Shown here piece by piece: positions 45,535-57,210 of a stretch of 64,000 nt of DNA. Origin of the DNA: Podospora bellae-mahoneyi. Taxonomy: Eukaryota > Ascomycota > Sordariomycetes > Sordariales > Podosporaceae. Positions within the stretch are counted from its first letter, which is position 1, and every line of letters starts with the position of its first letter. The notes beneath the pieces were generated by a model that was given only the letters and a program-made list of their open reading frames with translations, did not search any database and was not told where the DNA came from. The translations under genes were made by a program, and so were the position numbers. The DNA is taken from the NCBI RefSeq assembly GCF_035222275.1, contig NC_085882.1, positions 3,231,501 to 3,295,500 on the forward strand, in the 5' to 3' direction.

Positions 45535-46692
45535 ATGTCGAGACTGGCGACCCTCCCCCGACGACTGGCTCTCCTCCGCCCCCTAAGGAGGACGACATGC
45601 ACCGCCAGGAGCTACTCCACAGCATCCGACCAGCGCCTCGACAACCGCGTCAAGATCGTCGAAGTAGGGCCGCGCGATGGCCTCCAAAACGAAAAGAATA
45701 TCGTGCCGCTGGCGACAAAGATTGAGCTGATTGAACGACTGGCAAAGACCGGGCTTCAGACAATCGAGGCGGGTTCGTTTGTCGCTCCGAAATGGGTGCC
45801 ACAAGTATGCCGCCCCCTTTCCAACAACCCTTTCCAACTCCCTAGATGCTTACCATATGAAAAACAGATGGCCAACTCCTCCGAAATCCTCTCCCACATC
45901 CTCACCACCCCACCACCCTCCCCCCACCCCCTAACCTACTCCTTCCTCGCCCCCAACATGAAAGGCCTCTCCAACGCCTTCTCCATCCTCGACGCAAACC
46001 CCTCCTCTTTCTCCACCGAATCCAACCCTTCACCATCAAAACCCTCCCTCGAAATAGCTGTCTTTGCCTCGGCAAGCGAAACCTTTTCTCAAAAAAACCT
46101 CAACGCCTCCATCGCCGCCTCTCTTGAAGCTTTTAGGGCGGTCATCTCCGCCGCCAAGGAAACACCCTACAACCTCCGCGTCCGCGGCTACATCTCCGTC
46201 GTCCTCGGCTGCCCCTTTGAGGGTTACGACGTCTCGCCCCACCGCGTTGCTGAGATTGCTACCGAGCTGCTAGAGATGGGAGTGGACGAAATCGCGCTGG
46301 GTGATACGACAGGCATGGGCACTGCGCCCAGAACAAAGGACTTGTTGAATTGTCTGAGGAGCGCGGGGATAAGGAATGAGGATGTGGCGATGCACTTTCA
46401 TGATACGTACGGGCAGGCGCTGGTGAACACGGCTGTGGCGTTGGAGCATGGGATCAGGACGTTCGATGCTAGTGTTAGTGGGTTGGGGGGTTGCCCGTAC
46501 AGCCCCGGGGCTACCGGGAATGTGGCGACGGAGGATATGGTGTATTTTATGGAGAGTTTGGGGATGGATGCGGGGGTTGATTTGGATGGGGTGGCCGAGG
46601 TGGGGGAGTGGATTAGCAAGGAGTTGGGGAGGGGGAATGGGAGTACCGTTGGGAGGGCGGTTTTGGGGCGGAGGAAGAGGAAGCAGGAGTGA
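45535..46692 (+). CDS. Hydroxymethylglutaryl-CoA lyase, mitochondrial
   Basis: Two exons (45535-45804, 45868-46692) give 364 residues. The enzyme splits HMG-CoA into acetyl-CoA and acetoacetate, the last step of leucine breakdown and of ketone-body formation. Residues 1-28 (MSRLATLPRRLALLRPLRR onward) form an Arg-rich presequence without acids, so mitochondrial matrix. TIM-barrel motifs are present: VEVGPRDGLQNE near 43-53 with the catalytic Arg/Asp, EAGSFVAPKWVPQ, the signature GDTTGMGTAP, metal-binding HFHDTYGQAL, and the active-site cysteine loop GLGGCPYSPGATGNVATED. The start at 45535 places the presequence correctly. The 63-nt intron (GTATGC to CAG) is a multiple of three with no stop, so an unspliced transcript would only insert 21 residues between PQ and MANSSE. 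The C terminus lacks the CKL peroxisomal signal. It converges with deoxyhypusine synthase, 120 bases away. Confidence 0.94.
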   Translation: MSRLATLPRRLALLRPLRRTTCTARSYSTASDQRLDNRVKIVEVGPRDGLQNEKNIVPLATKIELIERLAKTGLQTIEAGSFVAPKWVPQVCRPLSNNPFQLPRCLPYEKQMANSSEILSHILTTPPPSPHPLTYSFLAPNMKGLSNAFSILDANPSSFSTESNPSPSKPSLEIAVFASASETFSQKNLNASIAASLEAFRAVISAAKETPYNLRVRGYISVVLGCPFEGYDVSPHRVAEIATELLEMGVDEIALGDTTGMGTAPRTKDLLNCLRSAGIRNEDVAMHFHDTYGQALVNTAVALEHGIRTFDASVSGLGGCPYSPGATGNVATEDMVYFMESLGMDAGVDLDGVAEVGEWISKELGRGNGSTVGRAVLGRRKRKQE

Positions 46693-46812
46693 TGAGGAAG
46701 AGGGGGGATGTACATACATGCATACGTTGATTTGGAGTTAGGGTATGAGGTTCATGAGGAAATGAATTGTCAAAATTGGTTCATTTTATTTTGCCTTTCC
46801 GAGAGGGTGTTG

Positions 46813-47927
46813 CTAGTCTTCTTTTGCAAAGGTGTTGGCTACGATGAAGGGGAAGGCGGCTGTGGCTTCCATGTAGACCTGTTGCGATGTTAGCTCTGCT
46901 GTCTGTCTGGTTGATGAAGAAAAGAAGAACTGACCTTGACTGCATCAGCACCGATCTTGATCTTTCCCCAGCTGACCGCCTCATCTGGTCTCGCACCGGC
47001 GTCACTGCCGTCAAACTCCTGAGCAGTGTTGACATACACGGCCGACTCGGCCCCGTTTCTCATCAAGCACGCATTGGCTATGTGGTGCTTCACAATCCCG
47101 CCTCCCAAAATAATCATGCCTGCCCTCTTGGCCCTCACAGCAATGGTGTTGATCTTTCTGATATCTTCGACGATATCCACCCTCAACTGCTTCGGCGACG
47201 CCTTGAACGTGTGGAAATACAGCATATCCCCCAAACTCCCATCCGTCAGCGCCGGGCAGAAAACAGGAATGTTGTTCTTGTACGCCCAGTAATAGACGCT
47301 CCTCTCATCGTTGATCTCCTTGCCCAACCGGTGGATAATCTTGGAGGGCGTCCAGTTGATCTCGTCTTCGGTACCCTTGGAGGCCTCCTGCTCCTCGAGC
47401 ATCCTGTCCAGGATGGGCACGACCCAATCTTCAAACAGGCAGTAGTTCTTGTTGGGGACGACGAGGTTCCCGATGCGGTTGAGCCCTTGCTTGCGGAGGG
47501 AGGAGCCCTCGGCGGCGAAGGAAGAGAGGTAGGTGTCGCCGAGGCACTTGATAAAGTCCTCCTCGACGCCGCCGGCGGTGGTGACGATGGCGGAGATGTG
47601 GGAGTGCTGGGCTAGGTAGCGGAGGGTGCCGCGGAGGCCGGAGGAGATGAGGTTGGAGGTGTAGCCGAGGAAGATGGTGGTTTTGGCCGAGGGGTCAGAG
47701 GGGTCTGACCAGGTGCGCATGTCGTTGATTATCCGGACGGCTTCGCACATGGAGGAGGCTTGGAAGCCCATGTGCTTCATGCCCTGGAGGAGGTCGTCGA
47801 CGGTGATGGGCCGGCCTTTGAAGGCGTTGAAGTCGAGCTCTTCTACTTTTTGGGCGTCTGAGGGCATGTCGACTGATTGGACGAGGACGGCCTCGGTGGC
47901 TGCGGTTGGGGGCAGGTTGCTGTCCAT
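46813..47927 (-). CDS. DYS1: Deoxyhypusine synthase
   Basis: Two exons (47927-46935 and 46878-46813; donor GTCAGT, acceptor CAACAG) encode 352 residues. It transfers the aminobutyl group of spermidine to one lysine of eIF5A, the first step of hypusine formation, in the cytosol using NAD. Signature regions include [36 protein letters not shown], the spermidine/NAD region [19 protein letters not shown], and [19 protein letters not shown] with the intermediate-forming Lys280. [20 protein letters not shown] follows. The short second exon supplies [21 protein letters not shown], the expected C terminus; without the splice the protein would end in unrelated residues. Single-copy and essential in yeast. 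Confidence 0.96.
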
Positions 47928-49401
47928 ATTTGTCTATCTGAGGTTTTTGATATCTGATGATGATGGCGGGGTTGAGATCCGGGTGAAAATCTCAAGATAG
48001 TTTTTTGAGAAACAGGCAGAGGATGGAGATATGTACAGTAAGTCAAACCGAGACTGATGATGCTTGAGTGCACTTGGCAGAGTAGACCCAAATTCAAATG
48101 GTGGTTACTTCTTCTTATCGTGCCAACGCCTTTTTGGCTTGAATCTTCAGACGAAGCCGGAGTCTGAGTCTCAGAGAATGAGGGACCTTCTTGGCTGCAG
48201 TTACACATCCCGCCCCACTTTTAAATGTCGAATCTTGAATGCCACACAGCTGATGCCGCTTGCTCCATGCTCCATCCCATCTACAAAGCCGAGCAACGGC
48301 GAGATCTCAGAATTCATCATTGATATCAATAGTCGGCGACCGCTTTTCAATGACACTCATCTCAAGATGACTTTGGTGAGCGTGCCCTCCCGAACCCGGG
48401 CTGACGGATTCGGTGCACTAACATTTAAATCTCTTCTGTGGATTTACCCGATACCAATGGCATGCGTGAAACAAGCGCAGATGCCGGGACGGTGCATGGC
48501 GGGGCTTGTCCCGGAAGGGGCTAGCGTGCGGCGCCGCACACCCCCCACAGGGGGCTCCCACAGGGCGGCACCAGGCCGAAAAGCACAGGGAATTGGTTGC
48601 TTGTTGGGTGCTTGTGGGTGCTTGTGGGTGTTTGTGGATGCTTGGCCTGCCACATTGTGGCCCGTGAGCCCAGTCCTCTCGCTCTCCCGTGTGGCCCGGT
48701 GGAGAGGGCAGCAATTCGAGATCAGATCCACCCGACCGTCGTCCAATCTTCATCATTCTCTCTCCATCGCCATCCTCTTCCCAACACCCAAGTTCCTCAT
48801 CCAAAAAGCGCGTCGCCGACATTGACGAGGTCATCAGCCCCCGCCGATTTCCCACAGAGTTCCTCTCGGAGCAACAGGCTGGCGAAATAAAATAAAATAA
48901 AAAAGATAGGCATAGAGAGACCCGCTTGCCGGGCGGACACCAGTGCCACACGCAACCGACCGCATTGAGTTTCTGAGTTTCCAGGTTCTTGGGAAGCAGC
49001 CACTTCGACTTCAACATCCGCTTCCACTTCCGCTTGCGCCTCATCAGCATCATCACCTTCGACAAGCAACGGTCGGGGTCGAGTATAGAAGCGCCTCCTC
49101 CTATAGACACCACCAGACGGCAGCGTTAGAAGCCAGCCGCCCAGTTGAGGCTCTTTCCCGCGAAGTTCAAGCTTTGTGCCTTCGACCACAACAGCGGACG
49201 CCCGTCGGCACTCAACAACCTCGCAGCATCACAACCTCTGCCCTGACATGCGCCTGTCCGATAAGGTGGAAAAGTAACAAGAGGGGCGTTCCCTCCGAGT
49301 TAAGATGTACGTTTATCGAATATTTTTTTCCCTCTTGTCACTGTCTGCACCACCTGTCATCGTCATCACATCAACACTGTCGGAGGATTCCTACAATCAA
49401 G
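47928..49401. other. Divergent spacer and long leader of the SNT1-like gene
   Basis: About 1.5 kb between divergent start codons. It contains a small G/T-rich 10-base tandem repeat (unit TTGTGGGTGC, about 48601-48644). The frame of the SNT1-like gene stays open upstream to 48943, but the first in-frame ATG is at 49402, so the upstream part is treated as leader. A possible leader intron starts with GTACGT at 49307. Confidence 0.5.
48601..48644. repeat. 10-base G/T-rich tandem repeat
   Basis: Four imperfect direct copies of a unit close to TTGTGGGTGC in the spacer upstream of the SNT1-like gene. Confidence 0.75.
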
Positions 49402-52400
49402 ATGGACCGGTACTGTCACGGCGACGGCCGTTCTTTTGAGCCACCGCCATCGTTACCCCTCCACAGTTACAACCGGCATTCTCTTCCTCCACCGCACTGG
49501 CACGACCATCATCGCGAATTCAAGTTTGAAAGGACGCATTACTATGACAACCGGCCGCGTGATACACGTCCTACACAGGATCCAGCTCATCCAACTAATT
49601 TTTGCCGTGACAGGACGAGGTACACGGGCCAGTATCACCCTGACCGCCGTTCCCGTTCGCCCCGAGACAGATCTCCATATGGTGGCGAGCGTGACCGTGG
49701 TCCACCCCAACAGTACCCGGACAGTGATCGCAGGCGTCCTATTGACGCGCGGGGAAATCCATCCAGTTTCCCAAACCGGGAAGGATTTCGTAACGAGCCT
49801 CCACGCGGGCCCAAGGCACTGCTAGACGCTCCGAATGGCCCACGTGGCGGGTTTGCTGGAGACTATCGCGGCAGAGGCAGAGGTGGTGGTGGGCGCGGAC
49901 GGCCCACGTGGGGAAGAGACGATAGGCCAGATGTTGGACGCGAGGACCCCCGCGATCGGCCTCACTTTCGAGATGAACGCAGCCGTGAGCGAGACTACCC
50001 GAGGGATCGAGAATGGGCTCCGCGTGACCGAGAACACAGCTTTCGCGGCCGAAGAACACCCCCCCCAAGGGGTCGATCTCCCTTAAGACGTGACTTTGAC
50101 GTGGGTTTGAATGTGGACGCAGAGAGGGCCAGACGAGGGTCCAGAGATGGTCCGTTATCTGCTGGGTCATCAAACTCGGACCCGCCTTTTGGAGGACCCT
50201 TCCGAGGTTCATATCGTGGAAGGGGTGGGGGCAGAGGAGGAGGACGTGGGGGCGGTGATTGGGATCGTGGTGGAAGAGGCAGGGGATTCCACGGCGATGA
50301 CCGTCCTGACCATCGCTTCCCCCGCAGCCATTCCCAGGACGGTCGATATGGACGGGAACCAGATGTTCGAGATCACCGAGAGCCTAGGTACCAGGAGTTC
50401 ACTAGGGACATTCGAGATGATCGCCCGATGGGAAGAGACAGGGAGCACGATCTCCTTCGACCGAAACCGATCGACCGCGTATCCAATGACCCGCCTTCAG
50501 CAAAGGACGTTTCGCCTCCTCCCCTTGCGCCTTCAGCCCCCGCCTTTGGCACAGTCCCGAGCCGCCCACCCGCCACGACGGACATTCAGTCAATGACAGG
50601 GAAACCACCTCCAACTGGACCTAGAGCGTTAGCGGTGGAGGAGCGGCCACCCTCTGCAGGTCAAGGCGTGAGCAATGATAGAGCCCCTCCTACCGGCCCC
50701 TCAAAAATCCACGGGGAAGCTAGTCCCACCATTCCATCTGGACCCCGGGCCCACCGAGATGCCAAGCAGCCCCAAAGGTCTAGCAAACAGTGGATCAATA
50801 CTGGTGCGTTCAATGCCAAGAAGACGCAGGAATCCCCCAAATCCGCAAGGTCCATGAGCGTGGTCTCGCAGCACCCAAGACCCTTTGGTGGCTTCCGCCC
50901 AGAATCCTCCCATACGGACTTCCACAGCGAATACAACAAGCGGCCCCGTAGTCCGGATGCCAAGTCAGATTCACACACAGAGCGATATGGGGGTTTCCGT
51001 GGCACCGGTGTCAACGACATCGCCATTGCCTACCAGAGAGGATCTCACTCGGCCAGGGCGTCATTGGACCGTGAAATGAGGCTGAGTCTGGATGATGGTG
51101 ACTTGAAAGTGGGCGCAGCCGAGCCTGTCGTTGAGCGAGCTCAAACAGAACGGCAACCGGACCGTGTCCAGGAACCAACTCCCAGCCCGGTGACGTTGGG
51201 AGCTGTTGAGCCCTCCAAGGACAAAATAGAAGAGGCGAAACAGTCGACAGTCCCACCGCCAGAGTCACGCCCTCTCGACTTTGACGTCCCTTCATCGGGA
51301 GTCAGGCTACAAGAGAAGCACCTGCCCGCGTCGGCGGAAGAGACTGAGGAATCGGACGAGGATGACGAAGATCTTAACGATTATTTTTCGCAACAGGTAT
51401 CCAAGGCCGAGGCCGAGCTCAAGAAGCTGCACGAGATGGTGGACGGTTCGACCATTCAAATCATTGCGCGGTATACAACTGTGGAAAATAATGCCATGGT
51501 CAGGGTGGTTGTCAGCCCAGTTACCGTCCAGAACAAGGTGAAGCCCATTCCCGATGGTTTCACGTTTCCCCCGATAAAACCGCAGCAGGTTGATCCAGTT
51601 GAGCCCGAGGCAGCCTTGCCGCAGCCTCAAGTGCAAGATGAGGAGATGCCAGACGCCATGCCTGAGGCGCCGGCGAGCCCTACCATCGAAAAGGCGGACG
51701 AAGTGGCCGAGCAGCAGCTTCCGGAACCACAACCCAAGGTGGAGGACATGGATGTTGAGGGCTCAGCCCTTCCGTCAGTGCCAGCTGTGCAGGACGCTAA
51801 CCTACATGACGAGGACGTCAGTATGGAGGATGTTTCTGAAGTGCACGAGACGGTGGAGCCTCCGCATCCTCCAGCGTCTGTGAATGGGGAGCCCGGCAGA
51901 AATGGCATTCATGCCCCGTTCATGCAAGCTGCCCGCACCCCCTCGCACATGGATGACGACAGCGAGGACAGGACAGAGGACGACGGGAGCATCTACGATA
52001 CTGTCGAGCATGCTCGCGAGTTTTCCGCCACACCGCCAACCGAAGACCTGCCCATCTACAACGTCAAACCCTGGGAGCAGAGCAGACGAGCATTCCGAAC
52101 TGAGGAGAGCTCCCCCAACTTTGGAAACTTTGTGCTTGCCAACATCCAACGAGAAACTGCCACCGCCGAGACGGCGCAAGACGTGTCCCGGCGGCAGTAT
52201 GCTCAAGATTACGAGTCTTACTTGAAGTTTACCCAGTCGGATGACCCGGTTGCCATCAAGAGCAGAGCACACTTTACGAATGAAGTTTCGGTCAAGGAGA
52301 CCAAGGGGCCACAATCGGAAAACAAACCAGAAGGCAGAGGGACGCGAGCGCGTTTTGCTACGGAATATGATCTGAAGAAAGCCCTGGAGCAGTCGCAGCG

Positions 52401-54144
52401 GGAGTTTGCCGAGAGGCAGGAGCGGGAAGACCGAAGCCAGAAGGAAAAGTACCGCACGGACAAGGAGGCGGTGATCCCTGACATGCTGTGGACCACGGCA
52501 GAAAAGGAGCAGGCCTCATTTTATGATACTGCCGGCAAGCTTCCCTTGGAGAAACTGGTGGCCACTTGGGACGTCGTTCCCTGGCATGTCAACTTCACCG
52601 AGGAGGAGGCCGAAAAGTTTGAGAAGGCCTACCTGGAGTTCCCCAAGCAGTGGGGCAAGATTGCAAAGGAGCTGCCCAACCGCGACACCGGCACTTGTAT
52701 CCAGTATTACTATGCCATGAAACGGGAGCTGGGGCTCAAGGAGAAGCTCAAGAAACAGCCAAAGAAGCGCAAGAAGGGTGGACGTGCTAAGCAGCGCTCC
52801 AGTGCTTTGGTGTCGGAGTTGGGCAATGGTGAACACGAAACCGAAGACGCCACTCAGGAAACTGGCGAGAACGGTGAGCGTCGCCGCCCTCCCCGTCGTG
52901 CTGCCGCTCCCAACTTTGGCGGCAACGAGGCCACACCGAATGCCGACTCGGACGGCGCAACCCCGGCTGCCACCCCGGCCCGGAGGAGAGGCGGTACTGC
53001 AATTGAGGGTGCCAAGAACGACAGCGGGGCCGAGAAGACAGAGGGCAAGAGAGCCCGGGGCAGAAAGCAGGTCAAAGACAAGGCTGGTCAAGATGCCAAG
53101 GGCATAAAACCCGCACCGTCAACACAAACCCCGGTGCCGCTTCCGCCACCTGTGCCGAGCAACAAGGGCGGTCGATCACGGGCCAACTCCAAGGCTCAGG
53201 GCCCCGAGTGGGCTTCCCCCCAGACCCCTGTCGACATTGCTGCCCGGCCCCCGGGACACTTTGAGGCGCCTCCCGGGGGCATGCAACCGCCCCTGGCCCC
53301 CGTTCAGCAGCCACCGCTGTCAAGCCCCGAGAGGGCAATGGGCCCGATGCAGTCGACCATGTCCGAGGTCATGGCAGCACCGTCCCTCCGGCCAGAGCCG
53401 CCGCTGTCCCAGACGTCAGTCCCCACATTCGACATCCCTCAGCCAGCCGGGCCCGATCGCACTCGTACCCCACAGCAGGCGTCGAGCTACTGGAGCGTTT
53501 CAGAGTCAAACGACTTCCCCGGTCTGCTGCGGGCTTTTGGCACCGACTGGAACGCCATTGCTGCCCATATGCAAACTAAGACAGCCACCATGGTACGCCC
53601 AACCCCAACAGCCTTTTCTCTTTCCCATCCCACCCCGTCCCCGTCCCCATACCCGTCCCCGTCCCCGGACATGACGACTAACTACTCCGACTTGCAGGTC
53701 AAAAACTTTTATATGCGTCAGACCAAGGAGGGTGGCAGGAGGGAGACCAATGTGGACTGGGAGCACATTGCTACCGAAGCCGACGCCAAGCTTCGTCGCG
53801 GGGAGAAGCGTCCTGCTCCGCCGACACCAACCCAAGGACCCCGGAAGAGATATGATGTACCGACGGGACACCGGCCCCTGGCTGCTGCCGAACCCGAGGA
53901 GCACACGCCTACCAAGATTGAGCCGATGCCGGCGAACAACCACTTTACGCGCTTCCAAATACCGATCGCACAGGCCGCTCCCGTGTCACATCCGATGGCT
54001 CAAACTACCCAGCCTGTCATGTCAGCACCGCTGACTTCATCGGCCGCCGTGCAACAGCAAGCCCCACCCACCGGACCAGTTGTCACACAGGCCATGTCAC
54101 CGCATCTTCACCCTCTCCGACCACCGGCCCCGCCATTTCCCTTT

Positions 54145-54187
<43 letters not shown>

Positions 54188-56553
54188 GGGAACCCGAGCC
54201 GACGCCGCCGCCAGTGTTGTCTCAGCATCCGCACCCGCACCCGCACCCACACCCGCAGCAGCCCCAACCACAGCAACAGCAGCCGTCTCAGATGCCCCGG
54301 CAAACTCCGCAGGCCGTGCCGATTTCCCAGAAGGCCCCTGTGTCTGCTGCCCCGATTGTGCCCGTGTCAGATGCTGTGCCTCCACCGGCAGGCTGGCCAT
54401 CGTCCAGCACCTTCTCACTGCTGGGGCAGCCCAAGGACAGTCGCGACGGCCGCCATGCTGCTGAGAGAGAACGTCAACCCATGGGTCTTGGTCAGCGTGA
54501 GCCACCACGGCAAGCAGAGCGGGCGCCACCGTTGCGCATGAAGCAGGATCCTGATCAACCTCCTCACACCCCAGAGGCTTACCCGGCATACCAGCCGCCA
54601 CGCACTGCTCCACCTCGGAGCGAACCAATCCCGCTGGCAAGGCAGCCAGAACCACCACATCGTGTCACACCAGCTGCCGCCATGTATGGACCCAGCACTC
54701 AGGGCCAGCCCATGCGAGGACTTCTCAACGACCCAGTGCCTACCCAGCAAGCACCTTCTGTGGGGTCGGGCATGGAGAGGCCGCTGTCAACAGCCCAGAG
54801 ACCGGCGGCGGTGTCGATGCAGGAGCACTTTGCGCCTATTCCAGCTTCTGCTCCTCCGGTTCCTCCACCACAGCCTGCGCCAGCCGCCCCGCGACCACCA
54901 GAGCCACGCAAGACCAGCAACCTCAACTTCCTGCTCAACGATGACCCTCCACCCGCCCCAAAGCGTATCGCCGACGTGTCGTCCATGGGCGTGAAGCCGA
55001 GCTCAACGCCACCACCTCAGCCGATGGCTGCTCGCCAGCCGCCTCCCCCAACATCAGCTCCGGCGCCGCCAAGAAGAGAGGAGGCTGGTTACCCATATGC
55101 TCGCAACCCACCGCCCTCGCACCAAGGTCCTCCTCCCTCGGCTATCCCCCCGCTGAAGCCGAGCTACCCTGCACAGTCGCCGCGGTCTGGACATTCACGG
55201 GCGCCGAGTGCCAACATTGTTCCCTCCATGGACCCTGCTCTGGAGCCATCACGAGCGGAATATTATCCACGCCACTATGCTCAGCATCAGCCAAGTGCAA
55301 CTAATTCTCCTCAGTCACACACGGCTCATCATTATGGTCAGACTCCTGCTCAGCATCCCCAGCTTTCACAGCAGATGCCTCAACATCAGCATGCTCAGCA
55401 ACAGCCACCGCAGCCGCCACAGCCGCAACAGCACTCGCAACAGGCTCAGATGGCGTATCCACCACAGGGCTATCAGGGATATCCCGTCAGCCAAGCGCAC
55501 GCTCCCTCTCCTACACCTCAATATGCTCCTCATCCCGGCATGGCGGTAAGGAGGGAGCCACAGCCCCAAACCGGACGCGAATCTTGGTCGCAGCCCCCGC
55601 AAGTATCAAGTAGCCAACAGCAACAGATGATTCAGCAGGAGCAGCAGGAGCGGGAGCGACAGCGCCAGCAGATGCTCCAACAGCAGCAGCATGCCCATGG
55701 CCATCAGATTCCTCAGCAGCCTCCCCAGCAACACCAGCCACCCAGCAACTGGCCGCCATCTCAACAAGGGACCCCGCAAAAGCCGAGCCAGCCTGTTCCC
55801 GCGCACACGGCTTGGGGAGTTCAGCATGGTGTACAGGCCAAGCCACCTGTCACCAGCTCGGTACCGTCGCAGCAGCAGCATGCTTGGGCACCAACAGGCT
55901 CTCATCAGCAACAACCCCAGCCGTTCAACCTGAGGGAGAGTCGTGGTCCTCCTGTATATCCCCACGAAACGCAGAGCCCAACGGCCGGCATTGTCCATCA
56001 TCAACACCAGGGCTCAATTGGAAGCGGTAGGTACGCCCAACCCCAACAAGATGCAAGACGAGAGCCTGGTCCACCAACCCAGCCATTCCCTCGGTACGCC
56101 ACTCCCGGCCCCGGCCAGACTAGAGATCCCGGCGCTAGGAGTTACACCCCTGTGAACTCGTTTGATCCTCGTGGCCCGCCGCCGCCGCAGGCATATGGTC
56201 AGCCGGATATGAGGGACGCTCACATGCGAGAGGCACAATTTGGCAGAGATCCCAGGGAGATGGGCAGGGACCCAAGGGAGATGGCCAGAGACCCTAGGGA
56301 GATGGGAAGAGATCCCAGGGAAATGGGACGTGATCCGAGAGAGATGGGCAGGGATCCTAGGGACATTGCGAGGGAGCAAGCGCAGGCCCAGGCTCAAGCT
56401 CAGCATCATGCTCAGGTGCAGGCTCAGGGACCGCCCCGCGGCCCGGTTCAAGGTCAGGGGACGACACAGGCGCAGGCCCAGCTTCAGGCGCAGCAGAGGA
56501 TACTGAGACCGCAGGAGGGGTATGATCGGCCTCCTCGAAGGGAGGGTTATTGA
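49402..56553 (+). CDS. SNT1: SNT1/NCoR-like SANT-domain corepressor, giant low-complexity protein
   Basis: Two exons (49402-53592, 53698-56553; donor GTACGC, acceptor TTGCAG) give 2348 residues. Snt1 is a scaffold of the Set3 histone-deacetylase complex, related to metazoan NCoR/SMRT. The N terminus (about 1-350) is rich in RGG, RG and RD motifs typical of RNA-binding disordered tails. SANT domain 1 (about 1058-1110) reads WHVNFTEEEAEKFEKAYLEF, QWGKIAKELPNRD and CIQYYYAMKREL, preceded by an acidic/helical segment. Basic stretch KKQPKKRKKGGRAKQ follows. SANT domain 2 (about 1363-1410) reads SYWSVSESNDFPGLLRAFG, DWNAIAAHMQTKT and, across the intron, MVKNFYMRQ. The rest is Pro/Gln-rich: 13 CAG codons at 54145-54183, a His-Pro tract, and six GRDPREM-type heptapeptide repeats near the end. 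The start at 49402 is the first in-frame ATG. Ortholog assignment rests on the paired SANT domains. Confidence 0.85.
54145..54183 (+). repeat. CAG13 polyglutamine tract in the SNT1-like gene
   Basis: Thirteen uninterrupted CAG codons encode polyglutamine, followed 45 bases later by a CACCCG (His-Pro) tract. Pure CAG tracts change length by replication slippage, so strain polymorphism is likely. Confidence 0.9.
56242..56367 (+). repeat. 21-nt coding repeat, six GRDPREM heptapeptides
   Basis: Six in-frame 21-base units near the C terminus of the SNT1-like protein: GRDPREM with variants ARDPREM (third) and GRDPRDI (sixth). Synonymous differences between units show the peptide is kept while DNA drifts. 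Confidence 0.9.
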
Positions 56554-57210
56554 GGGGCGTGATCAGAATGACTTGTCCTTGTGCCTCGAAGCGTTCCTTT
56601 ACTGTTTCATGGTTACATTAGAGGGGAGGGAGGCGAGTCTTGAAGGTGCTGCGGCCCTTCTCCAAGCGTAGTTGGGTTTTATTCGGGTGAAAAGATGAGC
56701 GATGATTTGGGGATCAGAAATAAAAGAAAACAAGCGCATTATTGACTGGGAACCGAGAAAAGGGACAGTCCGATGGAAGAAGGACTGGGGGGAAAAGCCA
56801 GGAATAGTCAGCGGGTTGGGTTTATATGGTTTATCGTATGGCTTTTTGTTACTTTTTAAGGCAGGCTTCTGGAATTTGGGGGTAGGGCATGATTCAATGG
56901 AGCGTTTTCTGCGTTTTCATTCGGGGGTGTTCATTATAGGGGGTTTAGGATGAAATGGTGTTTTTTGTTAGATGTAGTCTATAAGGAATGTTTATGGTAC
57001 GGCTTTGTAATTTTTGAGGTTTCTGTGACATTGCCATCTTTTGTTTTGTTCTTTCCTCCGAGTTGGGGTAATGTTCATGTTCAATTTTGTTTCATGGTTT
57101 GGTTGCGCCTGCACTTTGTTGGTGTCTTGCTATGGTTTGTCCAGAGTTATAGGCCAGGGAAGCCATTACAGTACTATGTCCCAGTCCTCTTATCCCTGAA
57201 GTGTTCTCCA
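56554..57210. other. Convergent spacer
   Basis: About 660 bases between the SNT1-like stop codon and the stop codon of the minus-strand esterase gene. T/G-rich, presumably both 3' UTRs; no gene supported. Confidence 0.55.

Noticed and set aside
54083-54658. Alanine/valine-rich minus-strand frame within the SNT1-like gene
   Set aside because: Antisense of the CAG/CCA-rich region; composition is explained by the glutamine and proline codons on the other strand.
49402-56553. Starting the SNT1-like protein upstream in the frame open from 48943
   Set aside because: No in-frame ATG exists between 48943 and 49402; the upstream part is leader-like.
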